A stretch of 32,545 nt of DNA. Source: Bacteroides acidifaciens. Its GTDB lineage: Bacteria > Bacteroidota > Bacteroidia > Bacteroidales > Bacteroidaceae. The notes under the pieces were generated by a model, which saw only the letters and a program-made list of their open reading frames with translations, was not told the origin of the DNA and did no database searches. The translations under genes were made by a program, and so were the position numbers. Of this stretch, positions 24,145 to 32,005 are shown one piece after another (the first letter of the stretch is position 1; every line of letters starts with the position of its first letter). The stretch covers positions 1 to 32,545 of the forward strand of contig NZ_JANJZR010000051.1 of NCBI RefSeq assembly GCF_024623065.1. Direction: 5' to 3'.

Positions 24145-24756
24145 ATGTTAATTATAGGAATAGCAGGCGGAACTGGCTCCGGAAAGACCACCGTCGTACG
24201 AAAAATCGTAGAAAGTCTCCCCGCAGGGGAAGTAGTATTATTACCTCAGGACTCATACTATAAGGATAGTAGCCACGTCCCGGTTGAAGAACGCCAGAAC
24301 ATTAATTTTGACCATCCGGATGCTTTTGAATGGAGTCTGCTCTCCAAACATGTCATGACACTGAAAGAAGGAAAGAGCATCGAACAACCCACCTATTCTT
24401 ATCTGACATGCACCCGCCAGCCCGAAACAATTCATATCGAGCCACGCGAAGTCATTATTATCGAGGGAATCCTTGCCTTATGCGACAAGAAACTACGTAA
24501 TATGATGGACCTTAAAATATTCGTAGATGCCGATCCGGACGAACGTTTGATACGTGTCATCCAAAGAGACGTTGTAGAACGAGGACGCACGGCCGAAGCT
24601 GTAATGGAACGCTACACACGGGTTCTGAAACCGATGCACCTGCAATTTATCGAACCTTGCAAACGCTATGCCGACCTTATCGTGCCGGAAGGCGGCAGCA
24701 ATAAGGTGGCTATTGATATACTGACCATGTACATCAAGAAGCACTTGAAGAGTTGA
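24145..24756 (+). CDS. udk: Uridine kinase
   Basis: A 203-residue cytoplasmic kinase of the pyrimidine salvage pathway that phosphorylates uridine and cytidine to UMP and CMP. The P-loop 'GGTGSGKTT' (8-16) is followed by 'LLPQDSYYKD' (33-42), 'NFDHPDAFEW' (54-63) and 'PTYSY', which bind the nucleoside. The lid-like 'VDADPDERLIRVIQRDVVERGR' has the Arg residues expected near the phosphates. Length and motifs match bacterial Udk fully. The ATG at 24145 puts the P-loop right at the N terminus, as usual. The stop codon overlaps a short purine-rich tandem repeat, and the MltF-like gene starts 29 nt later. Confidence 0.95.
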   Translation: MLIIGIAGGTGSGKTTVVRKIVESLPAGEVVLLPQDSYYKDSSHVPVEERQNINFDHPDAFEWSLLSKHVMTLKEGKSIEQPTYSYLTCTRQPETIHIEPREVIIIEGILALCDKKLRNMMDLKIFVDADPDERLIRVIQRDVVERGRTAEAVMERYTRVLKPMHLQFIEPCKRYADLIVPEGGSNKVAIDILTMYIKKHLKS

Positions 24757-24775
24757 GAGTGGAGAATGGAGAGTT
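24755..24775 (+). repeat. Three tandem 7-bp GAGARTK units
   Basis: GAGAGTG, GAGAATG and GAGAGTT follow without gaps, starting inside the udk stop codon. Similar purine-rich GAGA-type strings are, to my knowledge, common in Bacteroides intergenic DNA. It lies in the spacer before the lytic transglycosylase gene and creates in-frame codons upstream of its likely start. Confidence 0.55.
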
Positions 24776-24785
24776 AAAAGCCAAA

Positions 24786-26186
24786 ATGTCAGGTATGAAT
24801 GTCAAGACACTGATTATCCCCTTATTTCTTGTGTTATTCTGTTGCGTAATCGGATGCCGGGACAAGCAGCATAACAAGACGGATGAATCCGCACGTGATC
24901 TCTCACAGATAAAAGATAGTGGTGAACTGGTTGTATTGACATTATACAGCTCTACTTCATATTTCATTTACCGGGGACAGGAAATGGGATTCCAGTATGA
25001 ACTCAGCGAACAGTTTGCCAAAAGCCTGGGACTAAAACTCAGAATCGAAGTAGCCAACAGCGTCAACGAACTGCTCCGGAAATTACTGGCAGGCGAAGGG
25101 GACATGATTGCCTACAACCTGCCCATAACCAAAGAATGGAAAGACAGTCTCCTTTATTGCGGTGAAGACGTGATTACCCATCAGGTGATTGTTCAGCAAG
25201 GAAGAGGAAAGCGGAAACCTTTGAAAGATGTTACCGAACTGATTGGAAAGGACGTATATGTAAAGCCCGGAAAGTATTATGACCGTCTCGTCAATCTGAA
25301 CAGTGAGTTAGGCGGCGGAATCCAAATCCATGAGGTGACCAATGACAGCATTACCACCGAGGACTTAATCACCCAAGTGGCGCAAGGAAAAATACCATAT
25401 ACAGTGACGGACAACGATTTGGCGAAATTAAACAAAACGTATTATTCCAATCTGGATATCAGTCTACCTGTAAGTTTCGACCAGCGCTCTTCCTGGGCAG
25501 TACGGAAAGACAGTCCGGAACTGGCCGCAGCCGCCACTAAATGGCATCAGGAGAATATGACTTCTCCGGCTTATACTGCCAGCATGAAACGCTATTTTGA
25601 AAATAGCAAAATGATGTCCCACTCTCCTATCCTTTCATTGAAAGAGGGAAAGATTTCCTATTATGACGATTTGTTCAGGAAGTATTCCAAAGAAATCGGA
25701 TGGGACTGGCGTATGCTTGCATCGCTGGCTTATACGGAATCTAATTTCGACACAACGGCTGTATCCTGGGCCGGTGCCAAAGGACTCATGCAACTAATGC
25801 CCGCCACCGCCCGGGCAATGGGAGTACCTGCCGGTAAAGAACAGAACCCGGAAGAGAGCATTAAGGCAGCTATCAGATACATTGCTGCCACTGACCGCAG
25901 TTTCAGTATGATTCCCGATAAAGAGGAACGTCTCAACTTTATTCTGGCTTCCTACAATGCCGGTTTAGGGCATATTTACGATGCCATGGCTCTGGCGGAG
26001 AAGTACGGCAAGAACAAATTGGTATGGAAAGATAATGTAGAAAACTTTATCTTACTCAAAAGCAATGAAGAGTACTTCACCGACCCCGTTTGTAAAAACG
26101 GTTATTTCCGTGGCATAGAGACTTATAATTTCGTCCGTGATATCATGTCGCGCTATGAGTCTTACAAAAAGAAAATCAAAGCGTAA
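24786..26186 (+). CDS. mltF-like: MltF-like membrane-bound lytic transglycosylase
   Basis: A lipoprotein of 466 residues from the ATG at 24786 (24795 is also possible). The open frame extends back to a TTG inside the GAGA repeat, which is unlikely to be used. Signal peptide with lipobox VIGC (Cys24). A periplasmic amino-acid-binding-like domain (SBP_bac_3) spans about 40-275. The C-terminal SLT domain of family 1 spans about 295-420, with catalytic Glu318 in 'AYTESNFD' followed by 'GAKGLMQLMPATA' and 'ILASYNAGLGH'. This two-domain layout is that of MltF, which cuts peptidoglycan to a 1,6-anhydro end and is allosterically tuned by the first domain. It is probably anchored in the outer membrane. 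Co-transcription with udk is likely from the short gap. Confidence 0.9.
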   Translation: MSGMNVKTLIIPLFLVLFCCVIGCRDKQHNKTDESARDLSQIKDSGELVVLTLYSSTSYFIYRGQEMGFQYELSEQFAKSLGLKLRIEVANSVNELLRKLLAGEGDMIAYNLPITKEWKDSLLYCGEDVITHQVIVQQGRGKRKPLKDVTELIGKDVYVKPGKYYDRLVNLNSELGGGIQIHEVTNDSITTEDLITQVAQGKIPYTVTDNDLAKLNKTYYSNLDISLPVSFDQRSSWAVRKDSPELAAAATKWHQENMTSPAYTASMKRYFENSKMMSHSPILSLKEGKISYYDDLFRKYSKEIGWDWRMLASLAYTESNFDTTAVSWAGAKGLMQLMPATARAMGVPAGKEQNPEESIKAAIRYIAATDRSFSMIPDKEERLNFILASYNAGLGHIYDAMALAEKYGKNKLVWKDNVENFILLKSNEEYFTDPVCKNGYFRGIETYNFVRDIMSRYESYKKKIKA

Positions 26187-26438
26187 AGTAATCACCATTT
26201 ATTTATAAATCATCGTTTATAAGTCAGCAGCCCCCCGACAAAACGGAAATACCGGCCTAATAACTGTGGGGAAGTACTCACATTCAGTTCACCCCCATAC
26301 GTCGGGTACGTAAGCCGAAAAAGATAAAAGCTATCACACAATCAGTCCAAGAGTAAATGTATTCATTGGGGGTCGTCCTTTTCTCGTCAAATATCTGTTT
26401 CGGGTTCTCTTTTGTGGCCGGACAGCCGAAAGAAATAT
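26187..26438. other. Convergent intergenic region with paired elements
   Basis: This gap separates two converging genes. On the plus strand TTATAAA/TTTATAA (26203-26209 and 26216-26222) forms a hairpin. CCCGAC (26234-26239) pairs with GTCGGG (26301-26306) and encloses a small CGG/CCG stem and a longer one, TGTGGGG/CCCCATA (26265-26271 and 26293-26299, one G-U). TTTCGG/CCGAAA (26398-26403 and 26426-26431) is a further stem. None has a clean U-tract. It may hold a structured RNA or only terminator remnants; I do not recognise a known RNA family. Confidence 0.35.
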
Positions 26439-29186
26439 TTAAAATAGGTTCAACTTATTTTTCCGGGCTTCTTCCAGTGAAACAGTTTCACGTTTCATCA
26501 AGCCGCTCTTTTCACGCAGTGCCTCGTATTCTCTCTTCAACTCATTCACCAGTTCAACCTTCATCTGCGGATTCAACAGTCTGGCAGCGACACCAGCATT
26601 CAAAGAGGCATCTTTCAAGTGTACCACCGGAGCATGATATACAGGAGCAATCTTCAATGCAGTATGCATCTTTGAGGTAGTGGCCCCCCCAATCAGAAGA
26701 GGAATGTCCAGTCCCGCCTTTTCCAGTTCCAGGGCTACGTGAGCCATTTCTTCCAGCGAAGGAGTAATCAAGCCGCTCAGTCCAATCATATCCACCTTTT
26801 CTTCAATAGCACGCCGGACGATTGTCTCGGCAGGAACCATCACCCCTAAATCAACTATCTCATAACCGTTGCAAGCCATCACTACGGCAACGATATTCTT
26901 TCCGATATCGTGCACGTCTCCTTTTACTGTAGCAAGCAATATTTTTCCGGCAGAGGTTGTTTCTTCCGTCTTCTCCGATTCAATAATAGGCTGAAGGATA
27001 GCGACGGCTTTCTTCATTGTCCGGGCAGTCTTCACCACCTGCGGAAGAAACATTTTACCCGCTCCGAAAAGTTCGCCTACGTAGTTCATTCCATCCATCA
27101 ACGGACCTTCAATTACATTTACCGCCTTATCATAAAGCAGCAAGGCTTCTGCCAAATCCTGCTCAAGGAAATCGCCAATCCCTTTCATCAAGGCATATTT
27201 CAAACGCTCCTGAACGGTTTCTTCTCTCCAAGCATCATGCTTGGCAGCTGGTTGTCCGGCAGTTCCGCTCATAGTTGCTTTCAGCGATTCCGCCAATTCT
27301 ATCAGACGTTCCGCTGCGTCCGGACGACGATTCAAGACGACATCTTCTATCTTTTCCAATACATCGGCCGGGATATCACTATATAACACGGAAGTACCCG
27401 GATTCACAATCCCCATGTCCATTCCTTGCTGAATGGCATGATAAAGGAATACGGCATGCATGGCCTCACGAATATAGTTGTTGCCACGGAAAGAGAAAGA
27501 CAGGTTGCTTACCCCACCGCTGATATGTGCGCCGGGAAGATTTTTCTTAATCCATCCGGTAGCTTCAATGAAGTCTACGGCATAATTGTTATGCTCCTCG
27601 ATTCCTGTAGCTACGGCAAGCACATTGGGGTCGAAGATAATATCATTAGGATTAAAATTGACTTTATCAACCAAAAGGCGATAGGCACGCTGGCAGACCT
27701 CTATCTTACGGGCAGCGGTATCCGCCTGACCTTTTTCATCAAAAGCCATGACAACGGTAGCAGCTCCATATTGCTTGATAGTCCGGGCATGTTCGAGAAA
27801 CACTTCTTCTCCTTCCTTTAAAGAAATGGAGTTGACGATGGATTTACCTTGCAGGCATTTCAATCCGGCAACAATCACGTCCCATTTGGATGAATCAATC
27901 ATAACCGGAACACGGGCTATTTCCGGTTCGGACATGATAAGATTCAGGAAGGTAGTCATCTCGTTCTTAGCGTCCAACAGACCGTCATCCATATTGACAT
28001 CAATCATCAAGGCTCCGTCTTCTACCTGCTGGCGGGCTATGGAGAGAGCTTCATCGTATTTCTTTTCATTTATCAGACGAAGGAACTTACGTGAACCGGC
28101 TACATTACAGCGCTCGCCGACATTTACAAAATTAATCTCCGGCTTCACCTCGAGCAGTTCAAGGCCGGAAAGCCACATACAGTCCGGTTTTGCAGCCGGA
28201 ACATGTGGTTTTGCACCTTTTATCAGGGCTGAATATTCGGCAATGTAGGCATCTGTTGTTCCACAACAACCACCTATTATATTGATTAGTCCTTCGTCGA
28301 TATACTCTTTCACTTCGTGAGCCATATCCGCAGGTGTCTGGTCGTACTTACCGAGACTGTTCGGTAATCCGGCATTCGGATAAGCACTAATATAATAAGG
28401 TGCACGAGCTGCCAGTTGTTCAAGGAATGGTTTCAATTGGCGAGCTCCGAACGAGCAATTCAAGCCGACAGAGAAAATATTGGCATGCTGCACGGAAGCG
28501 AGAAATGCTTCCAGTGTTTGTCCGGACAATGTTCGTCCGCCAATATCGGACACTGTTACAGATAACATGACAGGGACTTCGATACCTATTGCTTTCATTG
28601 CTTGTTCGGCTGCAAAAATAGCTGCTTTGGCATTCAAGGTATCAAAGATTGTTTCGATCAGAATGGCGTCTACGCCACCTTCAAGCATTGCTTCCATCTG
28701 TTGCTGATAGGCGGCAGCCAGTTCATCGTAGCTCAGAGCACGATAAGCCGGGTTGTTCACATCGGGGCTCATAGAGCAAGTTTTATTCGTAGGACCTACG
28801 GAACCGGCTACAAAACGGGGTTTATCGGGATTCTTTGCAGTGTACTCGTCGGCAAGGTCACGGGCTAGTTTTACGGCTGCCAGATTCATCTCACGCACGT
28901 ATTCTTCTACGTGATAATCAGCCATAGAAACTGTAGTCGAACTGAATGTATTGGTTTCGATGATATCCGCACCAGCTTCCAAGTATTTACGATGAATATC
29001 CTGAATCACGTCGGGACGTGTGAGACACAATAAGTCGTTATTCCCTTTCAACTGTCCGGGAATATGCGCAAACCGTTCACCACGAAAATCTTCTTCCTTG
29101 AGGTTATATTGTTGAATCATTGTACCCATTGCCCCATCCAGAATAAGGATGCGCTCGGATACGACTTGAGAAATTGTCTTTTTCAT
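26439..29186 (-). CDS. metH: Cobalamin-dependent methionine synthase, short form
   Basis: A 915-residue cytoplasmic enzyme that transfers a methyl group from methyltetrahydrofolate via cobalamin to homocysteine. The homocysteine domain (about 1-325) has the zinc ligands Cys244, Cys307 and Cys308. The pterin domain (about 350-620) opens with 'NFVNVGERCNVAGSRKF'. The cap and cobalamin domain (about 650-895) has Asp757 and axial ligand His759 in 'GDVHDIGKN', and Ser810 in 'ITPSLEEM', the same numbers as in E. coli MetH. The protein stops just after 'SLEEARKNKLNLF', the linker to the AdoMet-dependent reactivation domain, which is absent; E. coli MetH has about 1227 residues. No remnant of it is seen downstream. 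It lies 13 nt after smpB, leaving no room for a cobalamin riboswitch. Confidence 0.94.
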   Translation of the reverse strand: MKKTISQVVSERILILDGAMGTMIQQYNLKEEDFRGERFAHIPGQLKGNNDLLCLTRPDVIQDIHRKYLEAGADIIETNTFSSTTVSMADYHVEEYVREMNLAAVKLARDLADEYTAKNPDKPRFVAGSVGPTNKTCSMSPDVNNPAYRALSYDELAAAYQQQMEAMLEGGVDAILIETIFDTLNAKAAIFAAEQAMKAIGIEVPVMLSVTVSDIGGRTLSGQTLEAFLASVQHANIFSVGLNCSFGARQLKPFLEQLAARAPYYISAYPNAGLPNSLGKYDQTPADMAHEVKEYIDEGLINIIGGCCGTTDAYIAEYSALIKGAKPHVPAAKPDCMWLSGLELLEVKPEINFVNVGERCNVAGSRKFLRLINEKKYDEALSIARQQVEDGALMIDVNMDDGLLDAKNEMTTFLNLIMSEPEIARVPVMIDSSKWDVIVAGLKCLQGKSIVNSISLKEGEEVFLEHARTIKQYGAATVVMAFDEKGQADTAARKIEVCQRAYRLLVDKVNFNPNDIIFDPNVLAVATGIEEHNNYAVDFIEATGWIKKNLPGAHISGGVSNLSFSFRGNNYIREAMHAVFLYHAIQQGMDMGIVNPGTSVLYSDIPADVLEKIEDVVLNRRPDAAERLIELAESLKATMSGTAGQPAAKHDAWREETVQERLKYALMKGIGDFLEQDLAEALLLYDKAVNVIEGPLMDGMNYVGELFGAGKMFLPQVVKTARTMKKAVAILQPIIESEKTEETTSAGKILLATVKGDVHDIGKNIVAVVMACNGYEIVDLGVMVPAETIVRRAIEEKVDMIGLSGLITPSLEEMAHVALELEKAGLDIPLLIGGATTSKMHTALKIAPVYHAPVVHLKDASLNAGVAARLLNPQMKVELVNELKREYEALREKSGLMKRETVSLEEARKNKLNLF

Positions 29187-29199
29187 TTATCCTATCATG

Positions 29200-29652
29200 T
29201 CATCGTTTGAACATTCTTGCCATATCTCTACGGTCGTCTTTCTCCTTGATGGATTCCCGTTTATCATATTCTTTCTTACCTTTCGCCAAAGCGACCACCA
29301 GTTTGGCCAAACCTTTTTCATTGATAAACAAGCGTACAGGAACAATCGTAAAGCCGGGATTTTTCATCTCCCGTTGAAGTTTCTCCAATTCTTTTTTATT
29401 AAGCAACAACTTCCTCTCTCTACGTGCCGTATGGTTATTGTACGATCCATAGAAATATTCGGCGATGTGCATATTCTTCACCCACAATTCGCCTTTCGCA
29501 AAATAACAAAACGTATCTACCAGGCTTGCTTTTCCCAAACGAATGGATTTGATTTCCGTACCGGTCAATACGATACCTGCTGTATAGGTATCTATCAGTT
29601 CGTAATCAAACGTAGCCCGTTTATTTTTAATATTTACAGAGGGTTGTTTCAT
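29200..29652 (-). CDS. smpB: SsrA-binding protein
   Basis: A 150-residue tmRNA partner that brings SsrA to stalled ribosomes for trans-translation. The ATG at 29652 gives 'MKQPSVNIKNKRATFDYEL'; a GTG two codons upstream is less likely. The OB-fold core includes 'AGIVLTGTEIKSIRLGKASLVDTF', 'ELWVKNMHIAEY' and 'RERKLLLNKKELEKL', and 'LVVALAKGKKEYDKRESIKEKD' leads into the basic C-terminal tail that mimics the anticodon arm in the decoding centre. Length and motifs match the family. It lies 9 nt after the Yip1-family gene and 13 nt before metH, in one apparent operon. The tmRNA gene itself is not in the window. Confidence 0.95.
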   Translation of the reverse strand: MKQPSVNIKNKRATFDYELIDTYTAGIVLTGTEIKSIRLGKASLVDTFCYFAKGELWVKNMHIAEYFYGSYNNHTARRERKLLLNKKELEKLQREMKNPGFTIVPVRLFINEKGLAKLVVALAKGKKEYDKRESIKEKDDRRDMARMFKR

Positions 29653-29661
29653 CTTCACACA

Positions 29662-30237
29662 TTAGTTAAGTATGGCCGTCAGTTTATTAAACACAAATTG
29701 AATCACCGTCGGACATAGTATTAACAATACAGACGACAAAAGGGTGTATCTCAATCGTTGTTTTTCTTCCACTCCCATCAGCACAGGAACTCCTTCCCAT
29801 ACCACATAGACGATGTAAAACTGTAATAGCCAAGCAATAATTCTAAAATCAGGTAATAGTCCGGTTACAATCTGAAGCAAGAAAGGTACAACAAGCGCAT
29901 ATCCTGCAAATTGTTGTGTCAGCGGCATATTGCTATGCATGCCAAACATTCTTGTCCCCATTTCATTAATGGCATAGGCTGCCAGAAAGTAGCCACCGAA
30001 CAGGGCCACAGCTACGGCGCAACAGTTGGTCATAGCTATCTGGAAACTTTGCGGACCTCCCCATCCATTCGTCAATAACGAACCGATGAATACGGACAGA
30101 CCGCATAAACCAATCATAGGATAGACAAAAGCCACATATACTTTTCGCCTATCCTCTTCCATAGAAATTTCCTCCCAGGCCTTGGCCGGAGAGGAAATCA
30201 ATTTCATTGCTATGTTAAATAGTTCTTTGTAGTTCAA
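29662..30237 (-). CDS. Yip1-family integral membrane protein
   Basis: A 191-residue inner-membrane protein with about five hydrophobic helices (near residues 34-54, 68-90, 108-128, 130-150 and 164-185) and a short amphipathic N terminus with 'LISSPAKAWEEIS', the start typical of bacterial Yip1-domain proteins (PF04893). The motif pattern and length fit the family; its molecular role in bacteria is unknown. The gene sits 2 nt after the NigD-like gene and 9 nt before smpB, so co-transcription is near certain. Context gives no clear function. Confidence 0.75.
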   Translation of the reverse strand: MNYKELFNIAMKLISSPAKAWEEISMEEDRRKVYVAFVYPMIGLCGLSVFIGSLLTNGWGGPQSFQIAMTNCCAVAVALFGGYFLAAYAINEMGTRMFGMHSNMPLTQQFAGYALVVPFLLQIVTGLLPDFRIIAWLLQFYIVYVVWEGVPVLMGVEEKQRLRYTLLSSVLLILCPTVIQFVFNKLTAILN

Positions 30238-30239
30238 TG

Positions 30240-31010
30240 TTATTCTTTAAAAGTATAAGTAACAGAAGAAGTCGTTGTTGTTTTGGGAACATCATTATCA
30301 CTAGGATTCGTTTCTGCTACAATTATAATATTATTAGGATATTTATCATTAAAACTTTTATAAGCCTGTAAAGCATTGCTTATGTCAAAAACTCTATACG
30401 AAAAAGCCCTATATATCTCCTTTTCATCTTCTTCTATTGATGTATGGCGTAAGAACAATTTCAAATCAGTTTTACCCTTTAATTCATCTTCATCACTATA
30501 ATAAACTAAAGAAAATGTATGGCTAGCAATTTTTTCGAAAGCAAAATATTGAATAGGGATAAGCAAGTTATAATTATCAATCATAAACGGTGTTAAATCT
30601 GAAACACTTATCACACCTCTATTGGAAGCATGGTCAGGATTTTCTCCTTCATCATTCGCTTTAGTTGTTCCCCAAACACTATTTCCCGAAATTTTTTCGA
30701 CAGAATCTATCGTTGCATTAATAGTATTTGTTGTAGGGTCTATATCAACAGCAGCATCATAGCTACACGATGCAACTATAAAATCATTAGTCATTAAATT
30801 CGTTGTCCCTTCAACTGCATTTTTAGATTTAAAAGTATATCCATCTAATGAAGTAAAGGTTAAACTTAAGAAGCTATCTTTTACTTTACCAAGAATAGGG
30901 CGATTATTAACTTGTGTATTATCATCTCCGTTCATACAAGAAGTAACCGACATACCCATCACCACAGCCATCAAAGCCACCAAGAAAAATTTCATCTGTT
31001 TCATAAACAT
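30240..31010 (-). CDS. NigD-like lipoprotein
   Basis: A lipoprotein of about 256 residues. ATG codons at 31010, 31004 and 30995 all keep the signal peptide ending in lipobox VTSC. The TTG further upstream lies inside the probable -7 box (31026-31033) and cannot be the start. The 'SCMNGDDNTQVNN' opening, a beta-rich N-terminal part and a later part with 'ASHTFSLVYYSDEDE', 'LKLFLRHTS' and 'YRVFDIS' resemble the NigD-like family of Bacteroidetes (NigD N- and C-terminal domains). The name comes from a Prevotella bacteriocin operon, but the function of most members is unknown. The Phe/Ser/Thr-rich sequence has lower GC than its neighbours smpB and metH. Confidence 0.6.
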   Translation of the reverse strand: MFMKQMKFFLVALMAVVMGMSVTSCMNGDDNTQVNNRPILGKVKDSFLSLTFTSLDGYTFKSKNAVEGTTNLMTNDFIVASCSYDAAVDIDPTTNTINATIDSVEKISGNSVWGTTKANDEGENPDHASNRGVISVSDLTPFMIDNYNLLIPIQYFAFEKIASHTFSLVYYSDEDELKGKTDLKLFLRHTSIEEDEKEIYRAFSYRVFDISNALQAYKSFNDKYPNNIIIVAETNPSDNDVPKTTTTSSVTYTFKE

Positions 31011-31025
31011 ATTTTTTAGATTTTG

Positions 31026-31033
31026 CAAAGATA
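31026..31033 (-). promoter_or_regulatory. -7 box for the NigD-Yip1-smpB-metH operon
   Basis: TATCTTTG on the minus strand matches TAnnTTTG, with TTTA (plus 31055-31058, spacer 21) at three of four -33 bases. Transcription would begin near 31019, 9 nt before the first ATG at 31010. Confidence 0.45.
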
Positions 31034-31086
31034 TAAATTCTAATTCATATCTACTAAATGCAAGAACTTAAAAAATACTGCATCTG

Positions 31087-31587
31087 TTACTTTATTATTT
31101 TTGCAAAAAGTTCCAAATGGTCATCTACATAACTTGCAATCAATGCTGTGACTTGTTCTTCCATCTCTAAATAGGCTTCTTCCAACTCATCAAAAGCTTC
31201 ATATTGCTCGTACATAGCCATAAATTCGTCATCCGTCCGTTCCTTTTCCAAATCTTTCCGGCTGGCATCAAAGATTTTCTTAGCCTTATAAACTAATTTC
31301 GAAAACTCTTCCGCTCCCCACAAACGCATCACTTTCGCAAACGGATTATCAAATATATAACCGCCATAGCCATTCTGAATCAATTGACAGAATCCCCCTG
31401 CCATCACCTCATCACGAAATATCTGATAAGCCAGCAAAGAATGTTGTTCGCCCGTTAACAAAGGCATCGTCTCCGCGGTCAGTTCACCGCCGATTACCTC
31501 TTTATATTTATCTGTAAACGCCTGGATAAATTCATCCATTCCTTCACCCGCAGCCTTTTGCAAGGCTGATTCTACAACTTCAATCAT
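31087..31587 (-). CDS. DMP19-like / DUF4375 acidic protein
   Basis: A 166-residue cytoplasmic protein with no signal peptide or membrane helix. 'LLTGEQHSLLAYQIFRDEVMAGGFCQLIQNGYGGYIF' followed by 'NPFAKVMRLWGAEEFSKLVYKAKKIFD' is the core pattern of the DUF4375 family, named after the Neisseria DNA-mimic protein DMP19. The sequence is very acidic, especially the C-terminal helix with 'DELEEAYLEMEEQV', consistent with nucleic-acid mimicry, but this function is shown only for the Neisseria protein. It is separated by 76 nt and an apparent promoter from the NigD-like gene, so it is probably its own transcript, with a -7 box (TAGCTTTG) at plus 31611-31618. Confidence 0.7.
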   Translation of the reverse strand: MIEVVESALQKAAGEGMDEFIQAFTDKYKEVIGGELTAETMPLLTGEQHSLLAYQIFRDEVMAGGFCQLIQNGYGGYIFDNPFAKVMRLWGAEEFSKLVYKAKKIFDASRKDLEKERTDDEFMAMYEQYEAFDELEEAYLEMEEQVTALIASYVDDHLELFAKIIK

Positions 31588-32005
31588 AATCTTCTTTATA
31601 AATAATGCAGCAAAGCTACGAATTTTATTCTACATCCAACAATAATCCCTCCATAATCTTGCCAATCTTAACTTCATTATCCGTTCTTCACGTTCTTCAC
31701 ACGGTCCATATCATCTCATTTTCAGACGTTTCCGGTGAACAATTCATATAAAATACAGTGTTCACCTCTATTCACCTCTTCACAAGCTATGTATTTTACA
31801 GTCTAACAATACAGCGAGAACTACTATTTGCCATAGTATAGAAACAGGCAAATAGTGTATATACCCCGAATAGAAAATGTTTGTTCAATAATAGCCGACT
31901 CCAGTCGGCTAAGTAGTCAACTACAGTCGGCTGACAGGACGACTGAAGTCGACCGATAAGATATTCAAGCCAAATGCTTACTAAGACAGTTATATCGAAC
32001 TGACG
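31588..32005. other. 418-nt non-coding region with several small repeats
   Basis: No reading frame looks real here. It holds the candidate DMP19 -7 box (minus, 31611-31618), a direct repeat CGTTCTTCA twice (31682-31690 and 31691-31699), and tandem TTCACCTCT units near 31761-31780. An inverted repeat AAAATACA/TGTATTTT (31750-31757 and 31790-31797) flanks the latter. The 22-bp palindromic array at 31893-31958 is listed separately. The relaxed sequence fits DNA next to a decaying gene. Confidence 0.5.
31893..31958. repeat. Three tandem 22-bp palindromic units
   Basis: Six copies of a near-palindromic 8-mer close to AGTCGACT begin at 31893, 31903, 31915, 31925, 31937 and 31947, a strict 10, 12, 10, 12, 10 spacing. 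This makes three 22-bp units, each an 8-2-8 inverted repeat plus a 4-nt spacer. The first unit is a perfect hairpin (AGCCGACT-CC-AGTCGGCT). The spacing near one helical turn could suit a dimeric DNA-binding protein, but a REP-like mobile repeat is as likely. Confidence 0.7.

Noticed and set aside
26224..26310. 6S RNA, SRP RNA or tmRNA in the convergent gap
   Set aside because: None of the conserved core sequences I know for these RNAs is present, and the length is too short for tmRNA.
29187..29199. A cobalamin riboswitch directly upstream of metH
   Set aside because: Only 13 nt separate metH from smpB, far too short for the element, and metH appears to be in the smpB operon.
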